Assembly (NCBI GenBank): GCA_964519015.1
Contig: CAZFHZ010000131.1
Coordinates: 1-8,905, forward strand
From: CAZFHZ01 sp964519015
GTDB lineage: Bacteria; Blakebacterota; Blakebacteria; Blakebacterales; CAYUVJ01
Direction: 5' to 3'
DNA length: 8,905 nt
This document shows, piece by piece, positions 1 to 6,641 of this stretch (the stretch's first letter is position 1; each line of letters starts with the position of its first letter). The notes beneath the pieces are model-generated. The model was not told the origin of the DNA. It ran no database searches and saw only the letters and a program-made list of their open reading frames with translations. A program made the position numbers and the translations under genes.

Positions 1-1812
1 CCCGTCGAACCGGCACAGACCGCCGCGCCCGGATACCCAGAGTACGCCGTCGGGCGCGATCCGCAGGTCCCAGATCTGGTCGAGATCCGGTCCGGTTCCG
101 GGAGCGCAGTATCCCGGCGCCCCGTCCCGGACGAATCCCAACTGCTTCGTCTTGTGGCTGAACCAGACCGTCCCCTCGGGATCGACCGCGAGCGTGAAAA
201 CACGATCGTTCTTGAGTCCGCTGCTACGATCCCAATGGGTCCAGGCGCCGTCCTTCCAGCGGCTCAATCCCCCCATCGTCCCGAACCAGAGTGCCCCGTC
301 GGCGGTCTGTTCGAAGGCATAGACCCGGCCGCTGGGCAGACCCTCCGGTTCCCCCCAGCGAGTGAACCGGCCCCCTTCCCATACGAACGCCCCCGGCTCC
401 GGACCCGGTTCCACCCCAAGTTCCGGGTAGACCGGTGAGAGTCCCAGCAGCCAGACCCGACCCTGCCGATCGTGCCGGACCTTATGGAAGATCGAACCTG
501 CCAGACCCTGATCGGGTCCGAACCATTCCCAGCGGGTTCCGTCCCAGCGGCAGACCCCCGGCCGGCCCAGCAGTCCGGTCACCCAGATGGCCCCGTCGCG
601 GTCCTCCGCCAGGCCGAGCACGGTACCCAGCGGTACCCCACCGGCCCGGTCGATGCACTCGACCGATCCACCGGACCGGTGCACCACCAGACCATTCTCG
701 GTCCCCACCCAGACCGCTCCGTCCCGGGTCTGCAGAATCTCGTTGACCCGGTTGCGGGGGTCCTGACCGGGATACCGCCACCTCGTCCAGAGTCGGGCGT
801 CGATCTCGCAGAAGAGCAGACCATCACGGGTAGCCGCCCACAGGTCGCCGTCGTCCCGGAACCGGAGTGAGGTGATGTCACGGAAACCGAGGTAGGGTGC
901 GGCACGGGTACGCCAGCGGCCGTCTTCTCGAGCCTGGATCGTCCCGGACTGGCGGACCACCAGAGCGGATCCATCCGGTCCGACATCGAGTGCCACCGGC
1001 CGATCGATACCCCTCCATCCTTCCAACCTCCGCACCGTCTGAGAGGCCCCGGTTGTCTCATAGAGATCGGCCAGATCGGTAGGGGAGGCGAGGCTGGCGA
1101 TCAGGCTGCCGCCGGCTCCTTCGACAATCGCATCGAAGCGGATCAGTCCCGATCCGGGGAACCGCAGGATCCACGTCCAGCCGTCCGAGGTGCGGCGCAG
1201 CAGGCCGTCGCCGAGACTGATCCAGATGTTGCGGCGCGTCTGCCAGAGTCCGAACACATGGGAGCGTGGATCCGCCAGGGGACCTTCCCGACTGGGCAGG
1301 GCCCGGCCCTCCCGCGCTTCCCACAACCGCGTACCGGAAAGAAGGAGCAAACCGCCGTCGGGGAGGACGGCGGCCCGGTCCACCCTCAGGAGGCTGTCCT
1401 CCGGATCCGTGATCTCCAGGCGCCGGAAACCACGGCGCCCTCCCTGCAGGAGCACACCTCCGCCCACGGCCAGGACCTGATCCCCTCCGCCGGCCGGAAC
1501 CAGGCTGGTGATTGGAACGGCGATCCCTTCGGCCGGCCCCACGGGATACCAGCGGTAGCCGTCGTACCAGGCCGGTCCCCCGGCCGTCATCGCCCAGACC
1601 GTACCGTCGGGTGTTTCCAGTACTGAGTGGATGTTGTCGGAAGGTAATCCGGAGGAGGTGGTGAAGCGGCTCCACCGCCACGGCTCCTCCAGCGGGTCGG
1701 TCTGGGATCGGACGCGGGAGGTTGGACCGAGAGCCAGAAGGACGATCAGACAGACCGGCCGACCGGATCGGTGCCATCGCGAGGAACGGCGACGGCGGGA
1801 TTCCTTATGCAT
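1..1812 (-). CDS. Reg_prop-type beta-propeller sensor protein, N-terminal part (3' end cut by left edge)
   Basis: The reading frame starts at the ATG at 1812-1810 and stays open for 604 codons to base 1, so the C-terminus is missing. Residues 1-36 look like a Sec signal or anchor: an Arg-rich n-region (RRRR at 6-9), a hydrophobic core around 20-32 (VCLIVLLALG) and a likely cut near S36/Q37. The rest is repetitive. DG-x-[VIL]-W blade motifs occur at about residues 69, 321, 364, 406, 450 (QGRVW), 505, 546 (EGTVW) and 588, mostly 41-44 residues apart. Linkers of the GLPSDNI, GLPSGRV and GLKNDRV type lie between them. This spacing and wording is typical of two-component-regulator propeller (Reg_prop) repeats, which fold as seven-bladed propellers, often two in tandem, in the periplasm. 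Residues about 85-300 are more diverged. In known families the propeller is followed by a Y_Y_Y domain, a TM helix and a kinase, cyclase, GGDEF or DNA-binding output; which one applies here cannot be seen. The ribosome-binding site is poor: a G7 run ends 2 bases before the ATG. Confidence 0.88.
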   Translation of the reverse strand, partial: MHKESRRRRSSRWHRSGRPVCLIVLLALGPTSRVRSQTDPLEEPWRWSRFTTSSGLPSDNIHSVLETPDGTVWAMTAGGPAWYDGYRWYPVGPAEGIAVPITSLVPAGGGDQVLAVGGGVLLQGGRRGFRRLEITDPEDSLLRVDRAAVLPDGGLLLLSGTRLWEAREGRALPSREGPLADPRSHVFGLWQTRRNIWISLGDGLLRRTSDGWTWILRFPGSGLIRFDAIVEGAGGSLIASLASPTDLADLYETTGASQTVRRLEGWRGIDRPVALDVGPDGSALVVRQSGTIQAREDGRWRTRAAPYLGFRDITSLRFRDDGDLWAATRDGLLFCEIDARLWTRWRYPGQDPRNRVNEILQTRDGAVWVGTENGLVVHRSGGSVECIDRAGGVPLGTVLGLAEDRDGAIWVTGLLGRPGVCRWDGTRWEWFGPDQGLAGSIFHKVRHDRQGRVWLLGLSPVYPELGVEPGPEPGAFVWEGGRFTRWGEPEGLPSGRVYAFEQTADGALWFGTMGGLSRWKDGAWTHWDRSSGLKNDRVFTLAVDPEGTVWFSHKTKQLGFVRDGAPGYCAPGTGPDLDQIWDLRIAPDGVLWVSGRGGLCRFDG

Positions 1813-1855
1813 ATCCCCCCCTGCCAACTCCCGGAGCGGAAGGAGTGGTCCGGAG

Positions 1856-1884
1856 ATCCTATACCAGCCGGGACGTGATGCCAA
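1856..1884 (-). promoter_or_regulatory. Candidate sigma70-type promoter for the propeller gene
   Basis: On the minus strand TTGGCA (1884-1879, 5 of 6 to TTGACA) and TAGGAT (1861-1856, 4 of 6 to TATAAT) are separated by 17 bases. This predicts a transcript starting near 1849, about 37 bases before the ATG at 1812. It lies wholly in the 89-base gap after the uvrA stop, which suggests the propeller gene is transcribed separately from uvrA. No intrinsic terminator is visible in the gap. This is a consensus match only. Confidence 0.4.
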
Positions 1885-1901
1885 CCGACATTGGTCCGGG
1901 A

Positions 1902-4712
1902 TCAGCCCAGGATGTTCCGCAGGATGCGTCCGGTGTGGGAGTCGGAGACCCGAGCGACCTCTTCGGGGGTGCCGGCGGCAACCAGGTAGCCCCCCGCCTC
2001 CCCCCCCTCCGGCCCCAGGTCGATGATGTGGTCGGCCACCTTTACCACGTCCAGGTTGTGCTCGATGACGATGACCGTGTTCCCCCGTTCCACCAGGGCG
2101 TCGAGCACATCCAGCAGCATCCGGATGTCGGCGAAGTGCAGGCCGGTGGTCGGCTCGTCCAGGATGTAGACGGTGTCGCCGGTCGAGACGCGGGCCAGCT
2201 CGCTGGAGAGTTTGACCCGCTGGGCTTCCCCCCCGGAGAGGGTGGGCGCCTGCTGGCCCAGGTGGATGTAGCCGAGTCCGACGTCGTTAAGAGTTCTCAG
2301 GACGCGGGCGATCGGCTCGTGCACGGCAAAGAACTCGAGCGCCTCGCTCACGCTCAGATCGAGCACGTCGGCGATCGACTTCCCCTTGTAGCGCACCTCC
2401 AGCGTCTCCCGGTTATAGCGCTTCCCCCGGCACTGCTCGCAGGTCACATAGAGATCGGGGAGGAAGTGCATCTCGATCCTCTTGATACCGTCCCCCTCGC
2501 ACCCCTCGCAGCGCCCCCCCTTGGTGTTGAAGGAGAAGCGACCCTTGTCGTAACCGCGCACCTGGGCCTCGGGGAGGGAGGCGAAGAGCGCCCGGATGGG
2601 GGTGAAGACCCCGGTGTAGGTGGCCGGGTTGCTGCGGGGGGTGCGGCCGATCGGGCTCTGGTCGATGTCGATGACCTTGCCGACCTGCTCATATCCTTCC
2701 AGGGCGGACAGCGGAAGGGGGTGGACGTGGGCGCCCTGGATCTGGCGGGCCAGGGCGGGCCAGAGCGTCTCGGTCACCAGGGAGCTCTTCCCCGATCCGG
2801 AGACCCCGGTCACGCAGATGAACGTCCCCAGGGGGAAGTCCACCTCCAGATCCTTCAGGTTGTTCCCGCGCGCCCCCTTGATCCGCAGGATGTGCCCGTT
2901 GCCGGCCCGTCTCCGCTCCGGGAGGGGGATCTGCAGGGTGCCGCTCAGGTACTGCCCGGTGAGGCTGCGCTTGACCCGCCGGACCTGGGCGGGGGTGCCG
3001 GTGGCGACCACCTCGCCGCCGAACCGGCCGGCCCGGGGTCCCAGGTCGACGACATAGTCGGCCCGCTCGATGGTCTCCCGGTCGTGCTCGACTACCAGGA
3101 CGGTGTTGCCCAGGTCGCGCAGCCGTTCCAGGGTGCCGAGCAGGCGTCGGTTGTCGCGCTGGTGGAGCCCGATGGAGGGCTCGTCCAGGATGTAGAGGAC
3201 CCCCACCAGCTGGGAACCGATCTGGGTGGCCAGCCGGATGCGCTGCGCCTCCCCCCCCGCGAGGGTCCCGGCCTGACGGTCGAGGGTCAGGTAGTCGAGC
3301 CCCACATCCACCAGGAAACCGAGCCGCTCCCGCACCTCCTTGAGGATCGGGCGGGCCACCGTTGTGTCCCGCTCTTCCAGGGTGAGCCCGGTGAAGAAGT
3401 CCCGGGCCGCCCCCACCGAGAGCCGGCCCACCTCGTGGAGGCCCAGTCCTCCCACCGTCACCGCCCGGCTCTCCGGGCGGAGCCGGCCGCCGCCGCAGGC
3501 GGGGCAGTCGATCTGGTTCATGAACTGCTCGAGCGCTTCGCGGCTGCGGCTGCTGGAGGTCTGCCGGTAGAGACGGTCGAGCTCGGGGATGACCCCCCGC
3601 CACTTCCCCTCGTAGGTCCAGGAGCCCTTCCCCCCCTCCCAGCGGAACTCGATCGGCTTCTCCGAGCCCTGCAGGATGAGCTCGCGCTGGGCCTCGGTTA
3701 GATCCCGCCACGGCCGCCCGACGGGTACCCGCAGCGCCTTGGCCGCCTGCAGGACATGCTCCTGCCGGTAGTTGCCCCAGGCGCCGAAGGCGACGATGGC
3801 CTCATCGTTCAGGCTCTTCGAGGGATCGGGGACGATCAGGTCGGGATCGAAGTAGAACTGGGTGCCCAGCCCGTCGCAGTCGGGGCAGGCGCCGTAGGGG
3901 CTGTTGAAGGAGAAGCTGCGTGGTTCCAGGACCGGGATAGAGAGGCCGCAATGATGACAGGCGAAGTGCTCGGAGAAGACCTCCTCACTCCCCTCCGGTC
4001 CCAGCACGGTCACCAGGCCCTCGGCCAGCCCCAGGGCGGTCTCGATCGAATCGGAGATCCGGCCGCGCGCCTCCGGCTTGACGATCACCCGGTCCACCAC
4101 CACTTCGATGGTGTGCTTCTTCTGCTTGTCGAGCCGGCGCTGCGGGTCGATCTCGCTTACCTCACCGTCCACCCGGACCCGCACGAACCCGTCCGCCTGC
4201 ACCTGGCGGAAGAGTTCCTGGTACTCCCCCTTGCGCCCCCGCACCAGGGGAGCGAGCACCTGGAGCCGGGAGCCCTCCGGGTAGGCCATCACCGCGTCGG
4301 TGATCTGCTGGGCCGATTGGGCCTCGATGGGGCGGCCGCACTGCCAACAGTGGACCTTCCCCACCCGGGCATAGAGCAAACGCAAGTAGTCGTGGATCTC
4401 GGTGACGGTACCGACGGTGGAGCGCGGGTTGCGACCGGCCGAGCGCTGCTCGATCGAGATGGCCGGTGAGAGCCCCTCGATGGCGTCCACGTCCGGCTTC
4501 TCCATCAGGTCGAGGAACTGCCGGGCGTAGGCCGAGAGACTCTCCACGTAACGCCGCTGCCCCTCGGCGTAGATGGTGTCGAAGGCGAGGCTGGACTTGC
4601 CCGAACCGGAGAGACCCGTGACCACCGTCAGGCGGTCACGGGGGATCTCCACATCGATGTTCTTCAGGTTGTGCTCGCGGGCACCCCGAACGATCAGCCG
4701 CTCCGGCACCAT
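1902..4712 (-). CDS. uvrA: Excinuclease ABC subunit A (UvrA)
   Basis: Complete 936-residue UvrA, the usual length. In the cytoplasm UvrA dimers scan DNA for bulky lesions, load UvrB and leave, starting nucleotide excision repair. The two ABC ATPase halves are intact. In half 1, Walker A is GLSGSGKSS (33-41), the signature LAGGEAQ (484-490), Walker B VLYILDEP (505-512) and the H-loop His543. In half 2, Walker A is GVSGSGKS (636-643), the signature LSGGEAQ (825-831), Walker B VYILDEP and the H-loop His885. Cys pairs 252/255 with 276/279 form the first zinc module. The C-terminal zinc finger is Cys735/738 with 758/761, needed for damage recognition in known UvrA. Extra CxxC pairs are at 122/125 (UvrB-interaction region) and 403/406. 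The ATG at 4712 fits because the family's opening (LIVRGAREHNLKNI) follows within five residues. There is no Shine-Dalgarno sequence upstream, and a promoter sits almost on the start codon. It lies 32 bases downstream of the outer-membrane protein gene. Confidence 0.98.
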   Translation of the reverse strand: MVPERLIVRGAREHNLKNIDVEIPRDRLTVVTGLSGSGKSSLAFDTIYAEGQRRYVESLSAYARQFLDLMEKPDVDAIEGLSPAISIEQRSAGRNPRSTVGTVTEIHDYLRLLYARVGKVHCWQCGRPIEAQSAQQITDAVMAYPEGSRLQVLAPLVRGRKGEYQELFRQVQADGFVRVRVDGEVSEIDPQRRLDKQKKHTIEVVVDRVIVKPEARGRISDSIETALGLAEGLVTVLGPEGSEEVFSEHFACHHCGLSIPVLEPRSFSFNSPYGACPDCDGLGTQFYFDPDLIVPDPSKSLNDEAIVAFGAWGNYRQEHVLQAAKALRVPVGRPWRDLTEAQRELILQGSEKPIEFRWEGGKGSWTYEGKWRGVIPELDRLYRQTSSSRSREALEQFMNQIDCPACGGGRLRPESRAVTVGGLGLHEVGRLSVGAARDFFTGLTLEERDTTVARPILKEVRERLGFLVDVGLDYLTLDRQAGTLAGGEAQRIRLATQIGSQLVGVLYILDEPSIGLHQRDNRRLLGTLERLRDLGNTVLVVEHDRETIERADYVVDLGPRAGRFGGEVVATGTPAQVRRVKRSLTGQYLSGTLQIPLPERRRAGNGHILRIKGARGNNLKDLEVDFPLGTFICVTGVSGSGKSSLVTETLWPALARQIQGAHVHPLPLSALEGYEQVGKVIDIDQSPIGRTPRSNPATYTGVFTPIRALFASLPEAQVRGYDKGRFSFNTKGGRCEGCEGDGIKRIEMHFLPDLYVTCEQCRGKRYNRETLEVRYKGKSIADVLDLSVSEALEFFAVHEPIARVLRTLNDVGLGYIHLGQQAPTLSGGEAQRVKLSSELARVSTGDTVYILDEPTTGLHFADIRMLLDVLDALVERGNTVIVIEHNLDVVKVADHIIDLGPEGGEAGGYLVAAGTPEEVARVSDSHTGRILRNILG
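3251..3258 (-). repeat. G8 tract encoding the first UvrA ABC signature
   Basis: Eight consecutive G on the coding strand span the Gly-Gly of LAGGEAQ (UvrA residues 484-490). Similar coding-strand runs in uvrA are G7 at 2228-2234 (second signature, LSGGEAQ), G8 at 2000-2007, G7 at 2514-2520 and G7 at 3630-3636. All keep the reading frame. Confidence 0.7.
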
Positions 4713-4720
4713 GGGGTGCC
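4705..4720 (-). repeat. Inverted repeat holding the uvrA start codon
   Basis: On the minus strand GGCACC and GGTGCC form perfect 6-base arms around a CCAT loop, so the AT of the uvrA ATG lies in the loop and its G opens the 3' arm. In RNA this would be a short GC-rich hairpin masking the start; in DNA it is a palindrome at the predicted transcription start. Which role applies, if any, depends on where transcription begins. Confidence 0.5.
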
Positions 4721-4748
4721 AATATACTCGGTGTCCCTAGACACTCAA
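4721..4748 (-). promoter_or_regulatory. Candidate uvrA promoter with operator-like inverted repeat in its spacer
   Basis: Minus strand: TTGAGT (4748-4743, 4 of 6 to consensus), 16-base spacer, TATATT (4726-4721, 5 of 6). The predicted start of transcription is near 4714, only about 2 bases before the uvrA ATG, which agrees with the absence of a ribosome-binding site. The -35 overlaps the end of the outer-membrane protein gene. A perfect inverted repeat GTGTC-N4-GACAC (4731-4744) fills most of the spacer and touches the -35, where a repressor would block RNA polymerase. It does not match the LexA boxes I know of, so the regulator is unassigned. Confidence 0.38.
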
Positions 4749-5347
4749 TACTTCCCGAAGCGGAAGGTCAGGCTGGCGAAGGGGCCGCCCAGGTCGGCCG
4801 AGGTCAGCCCGTAGTCGGTCTCCCAGGAGGACTTCAGGCCGGAGACGATCCGATAGCCGGCACCCAGACCGACCCGCATGCTCGGGGTCATATTGATCTC
4901 GAGGTGAAGCGAAGGCTCCAGGACCAGGACGGCATCATCGTCCACATTGTCGCTGCCGGAGGGCTGGGAGGTGTCCCGCAGGCTCGGACCCCCGCCGCCG
5001 ATGATCAGGGCCAGGTAGCCGTGGAAGACTTGGTCGCTCTTATGGAGGTACTCGAGCAGCAGGCCGCCGTAGCCGAAGTCCATCGCATAGGTGACGCTGT
5101 TGAACGTGAACTCGTGCTCAGTCACCACGCCGTAGCCCGCCCCGCCGATGACCAGGGTCTTGCCGATCACCCATCCCCCCTGCCCTCCCATCTGCACGGC
5201 CAGGTCCCCGTTCAGGGTGCCGATCCTGACTCCCGGTCCGCCGTACCCCCCACTGTGGAAGTCCTCCCCGAGCAGGGTCTCCTGAGCCCCGGCCTGGCCG
5301 GGCAGGGCCAGCGCCAGAAGCAAAACGAGCATCAGGACCTTCTTCAT
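4745..5347 (-). CDS. Putative outer-membrane beta-barrel protein, function unknown
   Basis: I do not recognise a named family. The 200-residue product begins with a textbook signal peptide: KK, a Leu/Val/Ala core at residues 4-15, and cleavage probably after AGA at 19-21. The mature part is rich in Gly, Tyr and alternating polar/apolar stretches, for example GKTLVIGGAGYG, MDFGYGGLLLEYLH, FHGYLALIIGGGG, LHLEINMTPSMRVGLGAGYRIV and a final strand FASLTFRFGKY. This looks like a small eight- or ten-stranded barrel ending in an aromatic residue, as outer-membrane proteins do. An acidic stretch (DNVDDDA, about residues 134-140) would be a loop. The start at 5347 is supported by the signal peptide and by a strong AAAGGAG six bases upstream. 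It lies 78 bases after apbE and 32 before uvrA, so it could be cotranscribed with either. No catalytic motif is visible. A barrel-like surface protein is likely; transport or adhesion roles would be guesses. Confidence 0.8.
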   Translation of the reverse strand: MKKVLMLVLLLALALPGQAGAQETLLGEDFHSGGYGGPGVRIGTLNGDLAVQMGGQGGWVIGKTLVIGGAGYGVVTEHEFTFNSVTYAMDFGYGGLLLEYLHKSDQVFHGYLALIIGGGGPSLRDTSQPSGSDNVDDDAVLVLEPSLHLEINMTPSMRVGLGAGYRIVSGLKSSWETDYGLTSADLGGPFASLTFRFGKY

Positions 5348-5353
5348 ACCCGA

Positions 5354-5380
5354 CTCCTTTCCGCCGGAGCCATCTCCGGC
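5354..5380 (-). promoter_or_regulatory. Hairpin plus strong ribosome-binding site of the outer-membrane protein gene
   Basis: The Shine-Dalgarno AAAGGAG is at 5360-5354, six bases before the ATG. Three bases upstream, GCCGGAG-ATGG-CTCCGGC (5380-5363) is a perfect 7-base-pair stem with a 4-base loop. It has no U tract, so it is not a terminator. It could protect the message 5' end or affect ribosome loading. Confidence 0.55.
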
Positions 5381-5425
5381 CCTCCCCGATGATACGGCCG
5401 CGCACCCCCAGTGGATACATGGTCC

Positions 5426-6505
5426 CTACGAACCCCGGATGATTTCCAGTCCGGCCGGAAGCGCCTTCATCATCGCCGCCAGGCCGGGGGTGGCAATCAA
5501 CCGCCGTCGCTGCGGATCCCCGAGCACGAAGAGGGCCTCGCAGTCCGTCGGGAGCAGCAAGACCCCGTCCGGACCGAGCACGCTGAGGGCGGTGGCCCAG
5601 ATATCGGCGGTCTCGGCCTCGGGTGCCGTGACCGTCACGGAGACGACCCCCTCGGCGGGACGGCCGCTGCGGGGATCGATGATATGACTGAACCGGTGCC
5701 CACCGACCTCCACGAAACGAGCATAGTCCCCGCTCGTGCAGACGGCCCCCTCCCCGATCTGCAGGCCGACCCGGGGGAGCGTCCCGAAGGGATCCCGCAC
5801 TTCGACCTCCCAGCGGTCGGCCTGGGGGGGGCGTCCCCACACCCGCACGTCCCCACCAATGTCCACCAGTCCTCCCTGGGGAGCGCACGCCGACAGGATT
5901 GCCACCGCCCGGTCGATGGCGTACCCCTTGACGATGTCCCCCAGGTCGACTCGGGCTTCCTCCGAGCTCTTGCGCAGGCCGTCGGCGGTGGGCTCGAAGT
6001 GCTTCCAGCGGGAGCGGTCCCGGGCTTCGGCCAGTTCGGCCGGAGTTGGGAGGCGGTCAGCATCGGCCGCCCGGCGCCAGAGCAGGACCAGTGGACCAAC
6101 CGTGACATCGAAGGCGCCGCGGGTCTGGTCGGCCGCCTCCCGGGCGCGCGCCAGCACCTCCCTCGTCTCGGGCGAGAGGAGTACCGATCGGCCGGCCGGA
6201 GCGCGGTTCAGCCGCGAGAGTTCCGAGTCCTCCAGCCAGATGCTCATCCGGGACTCGATCCCGCGCACCACCTCTTCGGCCCGCTCGAGCCCGACGGCCG
6301 CTCCCCGCGCGCCTCGTCGTCCAATGGTCACCGCGAGACGGCAGGAGGTGCCCATGATACCCTCCGGCTCGACGGTGAGGGCGACCAGTCTCTCCCGGGG
6401 ACGCTCCCTCCGGGTCTGCCACAGCCCCACCGCCGTCAGCAGAGCGAGCAGGATCACCAGGAGGGGTCCGATCCGTTCCCGCAGCCTGAACCCGATGCTT
6501 GTCAT
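5426..6505 (-). CDS. apbE: FAD:protein FMN transferase, ApbE family, membrane-anchored
   Basis: The 359-residue enzyme transfers FMN from FAD to a Thr or Ser of target flavoproteins (RnfG, RnfD, NqrC and other FMN-binding-domain proteins) outside the cytoplasmic membrane. Residues 13-29 form a hydrophobic anchor (GPLLVILLALLTAVGLW) after a basic start; no lipobox Cys is present, so an uncleaved anchor is likelier than a lipoprotein. The fold motifs appear in order: MGTSCRLAV (51-59), FDVTVGPL (132-139), DLGDIVKGYAID (187-198, usual form DLGxIAKGYAVD), DIGGDVRVWG (215-224), TSGDYARF (257-264), HIIDPRSG (274-281) and ADIWATAL (300-307), whose Asp301 and Thr305 match the magnesium ligands. The frame stays open up to 6688, but I chose the ATG at 6505: it directly precedes the anchor, AGGAGC lies about nine bases upstream, and the longer form would run into the divergent kinase gene. 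No FMN-acceptor protein is encoded in the window. Confidence 0.93.
   Translation of the reverse strand: MTSIGFRLRERIGPLLVILLALLTAVGLWQTRRERPRERLVALTVEPEGIMGTSCRLAVTIGRRGARGAAVGLERAEEVVRGIESRMSIWLEDSELSRLNRAPAGRSVLLSPETREVLARAREAADQTRGAFDVTVGPLVLLWRRAADADRLPTPAELAEARDRSRWKHFEPTADGLRKSSEEARVDLGDIVKGYAIDRAVAILSACAPQGGLVDIGGDVRVWGRPPQADRWEVEVRDPFGTLPRVGLQIGEGAVCTSGDYARFVEVGGHRFSHIIDPRSGRPAEGVVSVTVTAPEAETADIWATALSVLGPDGVLLLPTDCEALFVLGDPQRRRLIATPGLAAMMKALPAGLEIIRGS
5824..5831 (+). repeat. G8 homopolymer inside apbE (C8 on the coding strand)
   Basis: Eight consecutive G on the plus strand encode the Arg-Pro-Pro-Gln stretch near residue 226 of ApbE. A run this long is prone to slippage in sequencing and in replication; the frame as given is intact. 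Confidence 0.7.
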
Positions 6506-6514
6506 CCCGTCTTT

Positions 6515-6539
6515 GCTCCTGGTCGAGGTTCTTCCGACC
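6515..6539 (-). promoter_or_regulatory. Hairpin abutting the apbE ribosome-binding site
   Basis: Minus strand: GGTCG (6539-6535), 9-base loop, CGACC (6525-6521), followed at once by AGGAGC (6520-6515), about nine bases before the ATG at 6505. The stem is only 5 base pairs and the loop is wide, so it is the weakest of the three such hairpins in this window. It also supports 6505 as the start. Confidence 0.35.
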
Positions 6540-6613
6540 GCCCTTCCGTGGGTCCCCAGGATACTGGCCAGACGGCCGGCCGCTCCGGTAAGATTGCCAC
6601 GTCCCTGATGGTA

Positions 6614-6637
6614 CCGGCGGCGCGCCCGCCGGAGGAG
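6614..6637 (+). promoter_or_regulatory. Hairpin overlapping the histidine kinase ribosome-binding site
   Basis: CCGGCGG (6614-6620) and CCGCCGG (6626-6632) are perfect 7-base arms around CGCGC. The last two G of the 3' arm are the first two bases of the Shine-Dalgarno GGAGGAG (6631-6637), five bases before the ATG at 6642. Folding would partly mask the site and could dampen translation. Confidence 0.5.
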
Positions 6638-6641
6638 TCCT

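Larger units (their letters stand above)
6506..6641. promoter_or_regulatory. Shared 5' region between divergent apbE and histidine kinase genes
   Basis: These 136 bases must hold the start signals for both genes. The best plus-strand candidate is TGGCCA (6565-6570), 18 bases, TAAGAT (6589-6594), each 4 of 6 to consensus. No minus-strand candidate stands out. The region also carries two ribosome-binding-site hairpins, listed separately. The divergent arrangement would allow joint control of apbE and the kinase, but no clear operator is visible. Confidence 0.3.

Noticed and set aside
1058..1777. Minus-strand open frame (239 codons) in another frame of the propeller gene
   Set aside because: The correct frame starting at 1812 has a signal peptide and periodic blade motifs; this one is Arg/Pro/Gly-rich without repeats.
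1722..3701. Long plus-strand open frame (659 codons) antisense to uvrA
   Set aside because: It is a codon mirror of uvrA in GC-rich DNA; the translation is low-complexity and has no recognisable domain, while the minus frame is an unambiguous UvrA.
4731..4744. GTGTC-N4-GACAC as a LexA box
   Set aside because: It does not fit the LexA consensus sequences I know (CTGT-N8-ACAG, GAAC-N4-GTTC and the variants recalled), so I report it as an unassigned operator-like repeat.
5363..5380. Hairpin considered as an intrinsic terminator after apbE
   Set aside because: No T tract follows on either strand, and it sits three bases from the Shine-Dalgarno of the next gene.
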